A stretch of 17,959 nucleotides of DNA from Calditrichota bacterium (GTDB lineage: Bacteria > Calditrichota > Calditrichia > RBG-13-44-9 > J075). Below the pieces are notes generated by a model. It was given only the letters and a program-made list of their open reading frames with translations, had not been told where the DNA came from and did not search any database. Position 1 is the first letter of the stretch. Every line of letters starts with the position of its first letter. Shown piece by piece: positions 1 to 7,666 of the stretch. Position numbers and translations under genes: made by a program. The stretch is from contig JAJRYW010000612.1 of NCBI GenBank assembly GCA_024275555.1, forward strand, positions 1 to 17,959. Direction: 5' to 3'.

Positions 1-57
1 CGTTTCGGCAGCTCAACGATCTTGGTGGGGTACACGCTGGTGTATGCCTATCCATAA
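1..57 (+). CDS. Possible C-terminal tail of an upstream gene
   Basis: The first 18 codons of the window stay open in frame 1 and end at a TAA at 55-57. They encode a mostly hydrophobic tail ending in Val-Tyr-Ala-Tyr-Pro. Alternating small and aromatic hydrophobic residues would suit a membrane strand or helix, but the fragment is too short to assign. It is only a candidate: a chance open stretch of this length is common, and nothing but position and composition supports it. Confidence 0.25.
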   Translation, partial: RFGSSTILVGYTLVYAYP

Positions 58-265
58 TGTGCTGAAGCAATGATACCGCGCGAGTAGAAAAAATTTATTT
101 TTTTGCGTCCTTTGGCAGGTTGGATCGTCTGTATAGTATTAACGGTGAATATCGTCATCATTTAAAATAGGACCGATAGTGAAAACACTTCCTGCAAACA
201 CATCCCCGGCAGAACAACATTAAACGACTTCCCCGGAAAAGGTCTGGCGCCAATTCTCCGAAGGA

Positions 266-802
266 TTGAGAATTTTTGTCGTCCAACGCATCCAGGACCC
301 TATGGCGGTCGACGACATTCTCCAGGATGTTTACCTTAAAATTCATCACAACATTGCCAACCTGCGCGATCGCACCCGGCTTTCTTCCTACGTCTTCCGG
401 ATTGCCCGGAATGCCATCCACGATCATTATCGTTCTTCTTCCAGAACGACGCAGTTGGAAGTCGAGCCGGTCGGAGAAACTTCGGAAGAGCGGTTTACCC
501 CACACAGCCAGGTAGCCCTGGGCCTGCGAATCATGATTTTAACCCTGCCCCCCAAGTACACCGAGGCGCTGCTGCTCAGCGAAATTGAAGGCTATACCCA
601 GGCGGAAGTGGCCCGGGCGCTGAACCTCTCCCTCTCCGGGGCCAAGTCGCGGGTTCAACGCGGCCGCAAGCTGTTAAAGCAGGCCCTGCTGGATTGCTGC
701 CGCTTCGAGTTTGACCGCCGGGGAACCATCATCGATTATCACCCCCACCAATGCAACGCTTCGGCCCCCGGAACTGAGGAGGCCGATAGCGGCAACTGTT
801 AA
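266..802 (+). CDS. sigZ: SigZ-like ECF RNA polymerase sigma factor
   Basis: Extracytoplasmic-function sigma factor that would direct RNA polymerase to a small set of promoters. Region 2 is visible near the N terminus (DDILQDVYLKIH, then RLSSYVFRIARNAIHDHYR), and region 4 follows with the helix-turn-helix EIEGYTQAEVARALNLSLSGAKSRVQRGRKLL. After region 4 comes the tail LLDCCRFEFDRRGTIIDYHP, which is characteristic of the SigZ subfamily as in Bacillus. The start is a problem. The frame is open back to a TAA at 221-223, and residues encoded from 224 (TTSPEKVWRQFSEGLRIF) fit the usual first helix of the family. The only standard start in that stretch is TTG at 266, which would cut this helix. The true start may be a non-standard codon upstream, or the gene may be slightly damaged. 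A STAS-domain gene follows 105 bases downstream. The SigZ assignment is strong; the start is not. Confidence 0.85.
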   Translation: MRIFVVQRIQDPMAVDDILQDVYLKIHHNIANLRDRTRLSSYVFRIARNAIHDHYRSSSRTTQLEVEPVGETSEERFTPHSQVALGLRIMILTLPPKYTEALLLSEIEGYTQAEVARALNLSLSGAKSRVQRGRKLLKQALLDCCRFEFDRRGTIIDYHPHQCNASAPGTEEADSGNC

Positions 803-907
803 AGTTTCCGGCCGGCCCCGTCGATCACCCACCTGACCCCGGCCGCCGCACCTGGGCATCGCGGCCGAAAAACAAGGATGTATTTGATGAACTCAGGGAG
901 GAGTCCC

Positions 908-1243
908 ATGCGCATTCAAGAAGAACAATATGAACGGGTGATTCTGCTCTCCCCGGAAGGTATATTCGACGCGGCCGGGGGCGAGGCGCTCCGGCAACGC
1001 CTGCAATCGCTGATGGAGAGTCGCTTTGATCAGTTTGTGCTCGACCTCAGCGGGGTGGAGCAACTGCTCCCAGAGGGCCTGGAAACGCTGCGCCGCATCA
1101 AACAGCTTACCGATGAACATCAGGCGGCCATCGCGGTGTACGAAGCGCGGGCGCAACAGCGGGAAACCCTGGCGCCGGTTTGCCAAAGCTACGGCTGGCC
1201 GTTGGCAGATACCCTGCAAGCGGCTATCCGGGAAGTCTGTTAA
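908..1243 (+). CDS. STAS-domain protein (anti-sigma antagonist-like)
   Basis: A single STAS domain fills the 111-residue protein. The hallmark central strand and loop, FVLDLSGVEQLLPEGLETLRRI, lies at about residues 43-64 and is followed by a C-terminal helix region. STAS proteins such as SpoIIAA bind anti-sigma kinases and are switched off by phosphorylation of a serine in an Asp-Ser-Ser-Gly loop. Here that loop reads Leu-Pro-Glu-Gly (residues 54-57), so the serine position is Glu56 and switching by phosphorylation looks lost. ATG 908 is chosen because AGGGAGGAG lies at 895-903 just before it; in-frame ATG codons at 878 and 887 lack such a site. The gene follows the sigma factor on the same strand, which suggests a regulatory pair, but no anti-sigma factor or serine kinase is present. 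Fold assignment is good; function is inferred. Confidence 0.75.
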   Translation: MRIQEEQYERVILLSPEGIFDAAGGEALRQRLQSLMESRFDQFVLDLSGVEQLLPEGLETLRRIKQLTDEHQAAIAVYEARAQQRETLAPVCQSYGWPLADTLQAAIREVC

Positions 1244-1389
1244 ACCATTTCATCCCGGTGAATACGGGCCTGCCCGAAATGCACCGGGCCGTTGCCGCGG
1301 CAGTCATCTGAAAAAAATCTTACCTGGGCGTGCTTTCGGCCATAAATTGGGCGATATTTGTCAGGGTATCATTTAGCAACGAGGCGATC

Positions 1390-2433
1390 ATGCAAAATCT
1401 ATTAGTAACCGGCGGATGCGGATTTATCGGCAGTAATTTTATCCACTACCTGTTCCGGCAGAGCGACTTTACCGGCCGGATCATCAACCTGGATGCACTT
1501 ACTTACGCGGGAAATCCCGAAAATCTAACCGGAATTGCCGAGGCGTATCCGGAACGCTATGTATTTGTAAAAGCGGATATTTGCGACGCCGAGGCCCTGG
1601 CAGAGATATTCGACCGCTACCAGGTCGATGCGGTCTGCCACTTTGCCGCCGAGTCTCATGTGGACCGTTCCATTGTCAGTCCGGATGCTTTTGTGCAGAC
1701 CAATGTTGTGGGCACTTTCAATTTATTGCAGGCCGCCCGGGAACGGCTGGATCGGATCCGGCTTTTTCATCACGTCAGCACCGATGAGGTATTTGGCAGT
1801 TTGGGCAAAGAGGGCCTCTTTACGGAGGAAACCTGCTATCAGCCCAACAGCCCCTATTCTGCCTCCAAAGCCGCCTCAGACCACCTGGTGAGGGCCTATC
1901 ATCATACTTACGGCCTGCCGGTAACCATCTCCAATTGTTCGAATAACTACGGCCCCTATCAATTCCCGGAGAAACTCATCCCGCTGATGATCCTGAACGC
2001 CAGCGAAGGAAAACCGCTCCCGGTTTACGGCGACGGCAGCAACGTGCGGGACTGGCTCTACGTGGAAGATCACTGCCAGGCCATCTGGCAGATTATGACC
2101 CGCGGCAGACGCGGCGAGACCTACAATGTCGGCGGAGACACCGAACTGCCCAATTTAACCGTGGTCGAAACCATCTGCGATAAACTGGATGAGTTGACGC
2201 CGGGCGCTGCGCCCCGCCGGGAGTTGATCACCTTTGTCAAAGACCGCCCCGGGCACGATTGGCGCTATGCGATTGACTTCAGCAAACTGCGCCGGGAACT
2301 GGGATGGACGCCTTCCGAATCCTTCCAAAGCGGGATCGAGAAAACCATCCGCTGGTACCTTGAGCATCGCGAGTGGGTGGAGCGAGTACGCAGCGGCGAA
2401 TATCAGAAATGGATTCGCGAGCACTACGGATGA
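1390..2433 (+). CDS. rfbB: dTDP-glucose 4,6-dehydratase (RmlB/RfbB)
   Basis: Converts dTDP-glucose to dTDP-4-keto-6-deoxyglucose, the second step of dTDP-L-rhamnose synthesis, in the cytoplasm. The 347-residue protein is an extended short-chain dehydrogenase of normal family length. It has the NAD-binding GGCGFIGS at residues 8-15, FAAESHVDRS around 85-94, the catalytic TDEVFG at 131-136 (Thr131, Asp132, Glu133) and YSASK at 156-160 (Tyr156, Lys160), followed by SNNYGPYQFPEK, NVRDWLYVEDHC and RPGHDWRYAID, all typical of RmlB. ATG 1390 follows GAGG at 1381-1384 and begins immediately with the first Rossmann strand; the longer open frame from 1330 adds 20 residues with no family counterpart. 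It heads the same-strand polysaccharide cluster. RmlA and RmlD are not in the window. Confidence 0.96.
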   Translation: MQNLLVTGGCGFIGSNFIHYLFRQSDFTGRIINLDALTYAGNPENLTGIAEAYPERYVFVKADICDAEALAEIFDRYQVDAVCHFAAESHVDRSIVSPDAFVQTNVVGTFNLLQAARERLDRIRLFHHVSTDEVFGSLGKEGLFTEETCYQPNSPYSASKAASDHLVRAYHHTYGLPVTISNCSNNYGPYQFPEKLIPLMILNASEGKPLPVYGDGSNVRDWLYVEDHCQAIWQIMTRGRRGETYNVGGDTELPNLTVVETICDKLDELTPGAAPRRELITFVKDRPGHDWRYAIDFSKLRRELGWTPSESFQSGIEKTIRWYLEHREWVERVRSGEYQKWIREHYG

Positions 2434-2562
2434 CCGCTTCACCCGGTTCCGGTATCCCCTCTCTAAAAGTGGATTAAGAACCTGCGGCAACCTGCCGAAA
2501 ATCAAGGTCTGACAACTTGATGAATTTGGGCGACAAAACCGGAAGCATGAACGCAGGTATCG

Positions 2563-3510
2563 ATGGTGATTAAACAGGCAGGTTCAAACTCTTTCCATAC
2601 TCACCCATTTTTTTTCTCCCATCATAAGCAGTTAAGTTCAGCAGCGGGCAGCAAAAACATGATCAGCCTGGACCGGCAAGGCGTGCATATCTGGAACCCC
2701 CTTCTGCATGAGATGCTCAGCCAACGCTCCTTCCACCCGGGCCGGGAATCCGGCCCCCGGCCCATTGGCGACGATCCATCCGAGCACCCCTGGAAAATTG
2801 CCGGCAACCCGGCTTTTACGCTGATGTTGGACGGGCACTTTTACCTGGAAGACGCCCTGACCCTGGACCCGGAAATCAATTTGCAGCGGCTCTTGCAGAA
2901 AATCAGCGCGGGCTCTATAGAAAACGGCCTGCACAGCATTCGCGGCGGCTTGTTTAACCTGGTAATCCTGGATAATGAGCATCAGAAAATGGTGGTGTGC
3001 GGCGATCCCAGCGGGGCGTTGCCGCTCTATTATTTCGAAGACCCTACCGGCTTTCACATCAGCGCTGCGCCGGGCGGTTTTGGGGAAAACTTAGCCGTGT
3101 CCGAGATGGCCGTGGTGGAATTTCTGAAATACGGCTATCTCCCTTTCTCCCATTCTCTGTTCGAAAACGTGCACCGTCTCTTACCCGGACAAATCATTTC
3201 CGTCTCGCTGAGTGATCACACCGTAGAGCGCTCCGCTCCCTCTGTGTTTGAGTTTAAACCGCTGAATCACCGCATGACCGATATACGAAAAGCCTCCGAG
3301 CGGCTGCACCTGGCCCTGAAACAGTATTTTGCCCGCTTTACTCCGGAGGTCTATCTACTGGAGGGAGCATCTCCGGAAACCGCTTTACTGCGGTTATGGC
3401 TGGAACGCAAAGCCATCCCGGTGCAGGCTCCGACCCGGCAGATATCCCCGAATGACCCCGCCCGTTCTTTCCGGCAGAGAACCCGGCGCCGCCTACTGAT
3501 CTCCCGGTAA
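2563..3510 (+). CDS. Asparagine synthase-like protein, N-terminal part of a broken gene
   Basis: Resembles the N-terminal half of AsnB-type glutamine-dependent asparagine synthetases, often found in polysaccharide clusters. The stretch RGGLFNLVILDNEHQKMVVC (from about residue 127), then GDPSGALPLYYF and EFLKYGYLPFSHSLFENVHRLLPGQIISV, matches the later part of the class II glutamine amidotransferase domain. The catalytic N-terminal Cys (Met-Cys-Gly) is absent. The following ATP-pyrophosphatase loop, normally Ser-Gly-Gly-x-Asp-Ser-Ser, appears as EGASPET in VYLLEGASPETALLRLWLERK, so key ATP-binding residues are lost. The frame ends at TAA 3508-3510 and then continues in the same frame into the C-terminal part, which points to a nonsense mutation. 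ATG 2563 is the first start; ATG 2659 is an alternative. It sits between rfbB and the nucleotide-sugar dehydrogenase. I think it is a non-functional remnant or a highly derived protein. Confidence 0.7.
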   Translation: MVIKQAGSNSFHTHPFFFSHHKQLSSAAGSKNMISLDRQGVHIWNPLLHEMLSQRSFHPGRESGPRPIGDDPSEHPWKIAGNPAFTLMLDGHFYLEDALTLDPEINLQRLLQKISAGSIENGLHSIRGGLFNLVILDNEHQKMVVCGDPSGALPLYYFEDPTGFHISAAPGGFGENLAVSEMAVVEFLKYGYLPFSHSLFENVHRLLPGQIISVSLSDHTVERSAPSVFEFKPLNHRMTDIRKASERLHLALKQYFARFTPEVYLLEGASPETALLRLWLERKAIPVQAPTRQISPNDPARSFRQRTRRRLLISR

Positions 3511-3585
3511 TACACGCCCTCTTTTTTCTTTGACGATGTTCAGCCGCAGGGAAAATTTATCAGCGAGTTTCCGGGAAATGCGCTG

Positions 3586-4320
3586 TTGGGAGGCGCCTTT
3601 TTCGGAGACATTGCTCAACGCCCGTTTGCCGAACGGATTGCCTACCTATGGAAAGAGCTAAACTGGAACCGGGCCATCCGGGACATCCCTTTTTACCAGG
3701 ACTACCTTTATCAACTGCCCGGGGCGTTGCCCGACAATCAGCTTACCGGCCTCCTGCACCCGGACCATGAGGTCTGGCTGCTCAATGAGGCCCGGGGAGT
3801 ACTGGAAATTAACCGGGACGCCGGGCACGTCCACGAAGATTTTTTAGAGTCGCTTAAATTTTATACCATGGGACGCAGTCTGCTCAATTTCAGAGCAGTG
3901 CTCTGCAGCGATCACCACTTATGCACCATGCCTTTTCTGGATTATGAAGTGCACCAGGCCTGCCTGGATACCGATAAAAAGCTGCGGGTCGATCATCATT
4001 TACTTTCGTTTTACCTGGAATCCTATTTTGCCAGGAAAAACCTGCCGGCTGTGGTGAGTCATTCACTTTCAAATTCCCTTTTACAGCGGATAAGAAAGGC
4101 GCTCTCTTCAGAGCAGGCGTATCTCCGGCGGCATTCTGCTGTTCCGGGTTCCGTTCCGGATCAACTATCCAAAACGCCGGTGGAAACACTGGTGGAACAA
4201 CTCCCATCCCGGCTTGCCCGGGTAATCGGCGAATCATTACTGGAACAGGCGCAGCACAGGAAGCTTCCCTACCTGCTTAAGCAGCGTTTATCCAGCCTGG
4301 CGGACCACTTTAGTTTTTGA
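3586..4320 (+). CDS. Asparagine synthase-like protein, C-terminal part of a broken gene
   Basis: This open frame is in the same reading frame as the preceding fragment, separated only by the TAA at 3508-3510. Coding-like sequence resumes directly after the stop (YTPSFFFDDVQPQGKFISEF, then PGNALLGGAFFGDIAQRPF), so the TTG at 3586 is merely the first formal start and not a convincing one. The region corresponds to the helical C-terminal half of the asparagine synthase domain. The stretch ending NFRAVLCSDHHLCTMPFLDYEV resembles the usual 'R.D...M...E.R.PFLD..L' signature in which PFLD precedes the last helices, but several usual charged residues are replaced. It is followed by DTDKKLRVDHHLLSFYLESYF and an extended tail. 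There is no ribosome binding site worth naming before 3586. It is probably not translated on its own, and the two pieces are best read as one interrupted gene, 2563-4320. Confidence 0.55.
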   Translation: MGGAFFGDIAQRPFAERIAYLWKELNWNRAIRDIPFYQDYLYQLPGALPDNQLTGLLHPDHEVWLLNEARGVLEINRDAGHVHEDFLESLKFYTMGRSLLNFRAVLCSDHHLCTMPFLDYEVHQACLDTDKKLRVDHHLLSFYLESYFARKNLPAVVSHSLSNSLLQRIRKALSSEQAYLRRHSAVPGSVPDQLSKTPVETLVEQLPSRLARVIGESLLEQAQHRKLPYLLKQRLSSLADHFSF

Positions 4321-4401
4321 TTCCCCGTTGGCAAAGCCCCAAATTTATGACTATCTTTTCCCGTTTTTAATTGACTTACTTCGAGTGAATAAGGAGGGTT
4401 T

Positions 4402-5787
4402 ATGAAAATAATTGTCGCCGGAACCGGGTACGTGGGACTGGTTCAAGCAGCGGTATGTTCCGAGTATGGCCATCAGGTTTATGCTTATGACATTGATGAG
4501 AAAAAAATTGCCGCCTATTCTTCCGGGGAGGCCGAACAAATTGAGCATTACGTCAACGAGCCGGGGTTATCCCACCTGATTAAAGAAATGTTAGGCAAAT
4601 ACCTTTTCTTTACCAGCGAATTGCCGCCGATTGTGGAAGGCGTTGATGTTATTTTTCTGTGCCTGCCCACACCTCCCCACCCCGACGGCTCCTCGAACCT
4701 GACTTTCTACGACGCAGCGGTGGAACAATTTGCGCAGCTGCTGGCAGATCGCAAAGACAAGCGGCGTGTGGTGCTGGTAAATAAGAGCACCGTTCCCATT
4801 GGCACCGCCCGCCATTTGGAATCGATTCTGAAGGATTACCAGGTGGAAAATGTCGGCGTTGCCTCGAACCCGGAATTCCTGGCCGAAGGCACCGCCATTT
4901 CCCAGGCGCGCAAGCCGGACCGGGTCGTGGTGGGCTGCGACCGCGACGAGGACTTTAAGATTCTCCGCCGGGTGTATTCTCAATTTGTCAACCATGTGCG
5001 GATCAAGTACATCGAAACCACGCCGGAGACCGCCGAGGCCATCAAATACGTGGCCAACACTATGCTGCTGACTTATATCTCTTTCTGGAACGGGGTCGGG
5101 GCGCGGCTGGGAGAAAAAATCCCCAATGTTAAAATTGAGGATTTGCGGCGCGGGGTGACCGCCGATGACCGCATCAGCACCTGGGGCTCCTACGTCAGCA
5201 ACGGCGCCGGGGGAAGCTGTTTCGGCAAAGATATCCGTTCCCTGATCTACCAGTTGCGCCGGGTGGATGTAAACACCAAGATGCTGGAATCCTCCTACGA
5301 GGTGAATGAATTTCAAAAAGAATATCTCATCGAACGTGCCGTTCATGAAGCGGGCTTCCGCTTTAACAACAAGACCGTTGCTTTGCTTGGCCTGGCCTTT
5401 AAAAAACAGACCAACGATATGCGCGACGCCTCTTCCATCCGGGTGGTCGAAAGTCTGCTGGGCAAAGGGGTGAGCTGCATTAAAGCCTACGACCCGCTTG
5501 CCAACGAGGAAGCCCAAAAAGTGTTTAACGCCAACCAAAATATCCTCTTCGAAAAGATTAAATATTTTGATTCCGCACAAGAGGCTATTCAGGGCAGCGA
5601 CGCCTTGTTTATTTCTACCGACTGGGAAGAGTTCCGGGGGCTGTCCGGCACCATTGAGCGCACCGTACAACCGCCCTATTTAATTATCGACGGCCGGCGG
5701 ATGATTCCCGACTACGAAGACCTGACCGCGGCCGGCTACACTTATATGGCCGTGGGTTCTCCGGTTCTTAAACCCGGAAAAAAATGA
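4402..5787 (+). CDS. UDP-glucose/GDP-mannose family dehydrogenase (probable UDP-glucose 6-dehydrogenase)
   Basis: Four-electron NAD-dependent oxidation of a nucleotide sugar to the uronic acid form, most likely UDP-glucose to UDP-glucuronate, feeding capsule or exopolysaccharide synthesis. The 461-residue protein shows the three-domain layout. The N-terminal Rossmann domain has GTGYVGL at 7-13, LCLPTP at 86-91, KSTVPIGT at 128-135 and NPEFLAEGTA at 156-165. The central helical domain carries Lys215 and Asn219. The catalytic Cys273 sits in GGSCFGKD (270-277). The C-terminal domain carries GLAFKKQTNDMRDA (330-343) and SDALFISTDWEEF (399-411). One oddity is FWNGVG at 228-233, where the family usually has Asn-Glu. 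AAGGAGG at 4391-4397 fixes the ATG at 4402. The stop overlaps the next gene's start (ATGA, 5784-5787), so the two are translationally coupled. Substrate specificity cannot be settled by eye. Confidence 0.92.
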   Translation: MKIIVAGTGYVGLVQAAVCSEYGHQVYAYDIDEKKIAAYSSGEAEQIEHYVNEPGLSHLIKEMLGKYLFFTSELPPIVEGVDVIFLCLPTPPHPDGSSNLTFYDAAVEQFAQLLADRKDKRRVVLVNKSTVPIGTARHLESILKDYQVENVGVASNPEFLAEGTAISQARKPDRVVVGCDRDEDFKILRRVYSQFVNHVRIKYIETTPETAEAIKYVANTMLLTYISFWNGVGARLGEKIPNVKIEDLRRGVTADDRISTWGSYVSNGAGGSCFGKDIRSLIYQLRRVDVNTKMLESSYEVNEFQKEYLIERAVHEAGFRFNNKTVALLGLAFKKQTNDMRDASSIRVVESLLGKGVSCIKAYDPLANEEAQKVFNANQNILFEKIKYFDSAQEAIQGSDALFISTDWEEFRGLSGTIERTVQPPYLIIDGRRMIPDYEDLTAAGYTYMAVGSPVLKPGKK

Positions 5788-6365
5788 GCGACGCCATGAA
5801 TTTGACGGTTTTAGATACAGCCATTAAGGATGTAAAGATCATTCAGCCGCGGGTGTTTTCCGACGCGCGCGGTTTCTTTCTGGAAACGTTTCATTCTCAA
5901 AAATACAGCCGGGCCGGCATCCGCAAGCCATTTGTGCAAGACAACCATTCCCATTCGGGCCAGGGAGTTTTGCGGGGGCTGCACTATCAATTAAAGCAGC
6001 CGCAAGCAAAGCTGCTCTATGTAGTCCGGGGAGCCATTTTTGATGTAGCGGTGGATATCCGGCGCGGCTCGCCGACCTTTGGCCAGTGGGTGGGGGTGGA
6101 ATTATCCTCGGAAAATAAGCGCCAGCTTTATGTGCCGGAAGGATTTGCCCACGGGTTCCAGGTTCTCAGCAAGGAGGCCGATGTGATCTACAAATGCACC
6201 GACCTCTATGCTCCCGGCGATGAATACGGCATTCTCTGGAATGATCCGGATATCGGTATTGAATGGCCGTTTCCAGGCAAGGCGCTGCTGTCGGATAAAG
6301 ATCGCGACTACCCGCCGCTGCGGGAAGCGCCCCCGGAACACCTGCCGCGCTACCGGGAGCGCTAA
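5784..6365 (+). CDS. rfbC: dTDP-4-dehydrorhamnose 3,5-epimerase (RmlC/RfbC)
   Basis: Third enzyme of dTDP-L-rhamnose synthesis: it epimerises C3 and C5 of dTDP-4-keto-6-deoxyglucose. The 193-residue cupin has the expected order of motifs: FSDARGFFLETF at 25-36, QDNHSHSGQGVLRGLHYQ at 52-69 with catalytic His67, GAIFDVAVDIRRGSPTFGQW at 83-102, VPEGFAHGF at 117-125, catalytic-tyrosine region VIYKCTDLY (Tyr136), and WNDPDIGIEWP near the C terminus. The ATG at 5784 overlaps the stop of the dehydrogenase (ATGA), consistent with coupling; a second ATG four codons later at 5796 is possible. It ends the polysaccharide run, and the next gene is convergent. RmlB lies upstream in the same cluster, but RmlA and RmlD are missing. 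Confidence 0.95.
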   Translation: MSDAMNLTVLDTAIKDVKIIQPRVFSDARGFFLETFHSQKYSRAGIRKPFVQDNHSHSGQGVLRGLHYQLKQPQAKLLYVVRGAIFDVAVDIRRGSPTFGQWVGVELSSENKRQLYVPEGFAHGFQVLSKEADVIYKCTDLYAPGDEYGILWNDPDIGIEWPFPGKALLSDKDRDYPPLREAPPEHLPRYRER

Positions 6366-6391
6366 ACCGGCTTTATCGTGATGTGGAAGGA

Positions 6392-7663
6392 TTACTCCCG
6401 GTAGCTCCGGGGTTGCAGCAACATGCTGGCAAAGGTAACCACCGATCCGGTGTCCGGCTGGCGGTTCTGGTCGTAGCACAACAAACGGGACTGACCGGCG
6501 TCAAACATTCTTAAAAACGCGTACAGCGCAGCACATGCGTCAACCTTCCGGGGGAGTAAATCGGAGCGCATAGTTTCCCAATAAACCGCTTCATCCCAAC
6601 GGGAGAGCGCCTCGAAAAAACGATGATCCGCCTCCCGGATCGAGGCGGCCTTCAGGTCATCAATCGCCTCTTCATCTCCGAACTTGGGTCCCATGTGAGC
6701 CAAATCTACGCTCAACAGCAAGGCAACTTCCCGCTCTTCTTCCCGGATGGTTTCCTTCAGGCTGTCGATGAGTTCATCAATACGCCCCATGCGGCCGAGT
6801 TTGCTGTCTTTGCGGAGATGCAACTCCAACGAACCGCATAACACCGGCACAATGGTAAATGGGTAATCCAGCGCATGTTGCAGAAAAGGAATTTGGAATT
6901 CGATGGAATGCTCGGTGCGATGCACCCACTCCTGTTCAAACAGCGCTTCCGGCGCGCGGGCTTGCCAACGGTTCAGAAAGTCCTGGTCGGCGCCAACCGT
7001 CCCGAGCGGCGTCTCAAAATCTTTACGGGTAGCATTGAAAAATTTTTCTCCGCCATAATGCGCCACCCCCAGAACAATCACCACCTCGGGGCGATAATTT
7101 TCCGCCAAATGACGAAAAGCATGCGTGTAACAAGCGCCGCCGACGCGCAGGTCGATGTGGGGAACAAGATAGGAGGGGCACAGAACTTGCGAACCGTTGC
7201 TCTTCTGGCTGAGAAGCTGCGGCAGACCCGCACCGGCAGGCGCCAGGTAGAAGCTTTCCAGTTGCTTGCGCAGCGCCTGGGGATCATCCTCATAGGCCGT
7301 TCCGGCGTGCCAGGCGGGGCGCACCGGGGCGTTTATATACTCCGCTAGCGTGCGCTTTTGGTGCTCATAAAAAGCAGGCGTATTCAAAAAATAATTTTCA
7401 TCGAGAATTTGCACCAGCTTTTCCAGATGCCCCTCGGGCAGCAGCACCCCGTCAAACCGTTCTGCAAATTTAAGCTTGATATCGGTAAGCGTATGTTGGC
7501 CGTCAAAATGCGAAACCAGGAAAAATTCCGCCGGGGACATGATTAACGGCCCGGGGGACTCGAGCGGATCACGGATCAGGAAAAATACTTTATCTTCTTG
7601 TTCGATCGGAAACGCTTCTACATAACGCAGTTCCGGACGCAGATTATTTGTACTCATTTCCAT
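6392..7663 (-). CDS. amrB: MEMO1-family protein (AmmeMemoRadiSam system protein B) with N-terminal extension
   Basis: The C-terminal 260 residues are a MEMO1 domain, a fold related to class III extradiol dioxygenases. Putative metal or active-site residues can be placed by comparison with human MEMO1: His169 in LVPHIDLRVGG, His202 in VLGVAHYGGE, HRTEHSIEFQIPFLQH at 248-263, Asp320/His323 in SVDLAHMGPKFG, and Cys377 in KVDACAALYAF. Residues about 10-100 form a separate domain (FLIRDPLESPGPLIMSPAEF, then HFDGQHTLTDIKLKF) that resembles a small winged-helix/PqqD-like module. In bacteria this family goes with an AMMECR1 protein and a radical SAM enzyme, but neither is in the window. The start ATG (7661-7663) lies 3 bases after the stop of the upstream aminotransferase, so the two are probably coupled. 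An ATG two codons later is an alternative. The biochemical role of the family is not settled. Confidence 0.88.
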   Translation of the reverse strand: MEMSTNNLRPELRYVEAFPIEQEDKVFFLIRDPLESPGPLIMSPAEFFLVSHFDGQHTLTDIKLKFAERFDGVLLPEGHLEKLVQILDENYFLNTPAFYEHQKRTLAEYINAPVRPAWHAGTAYEDDPQALRKQLESFYLAPAGAGLPQLLSQKSNGSQVLCPSYLVPHIDLRVGGACYTHAFRHLAENYRPEVVIVLGVAHYGGEKFFNATRKDFETPLGTVGADQDFLNRWQARAPEALFEQEWVHRTEHSIEFQIPFLQHALDYPFTIVPVLCGSLELHLRKDSKLGRMGRIDELIDSLKETIREEEREVALLLSVDLAHMGPKFGDEEAIDDLKAASIREADHRFFEALSRWDEAVYWETMRSDLLPRKVDACAALYAFLRMFDAGQSRLLCYDQNRQPDTGSVVTFASMLLQPRSYRE

Positions 7664-7666
7664 TAC

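Noticed and set aside
112..137. Sigma-70 promoter before the sigZ-like gene (TTGGCA and TATAGT)
   Set aside because: The spacing is 14 bases, too short for a normal promoter.
4591..5670. Long minus-strand open frame opposite the nucleotide-sugar dehydrogenase
   Set aside because: It lies wholly inside a well-supported gene, matches no family, and is explained by codon bias of the plus-strand gene.
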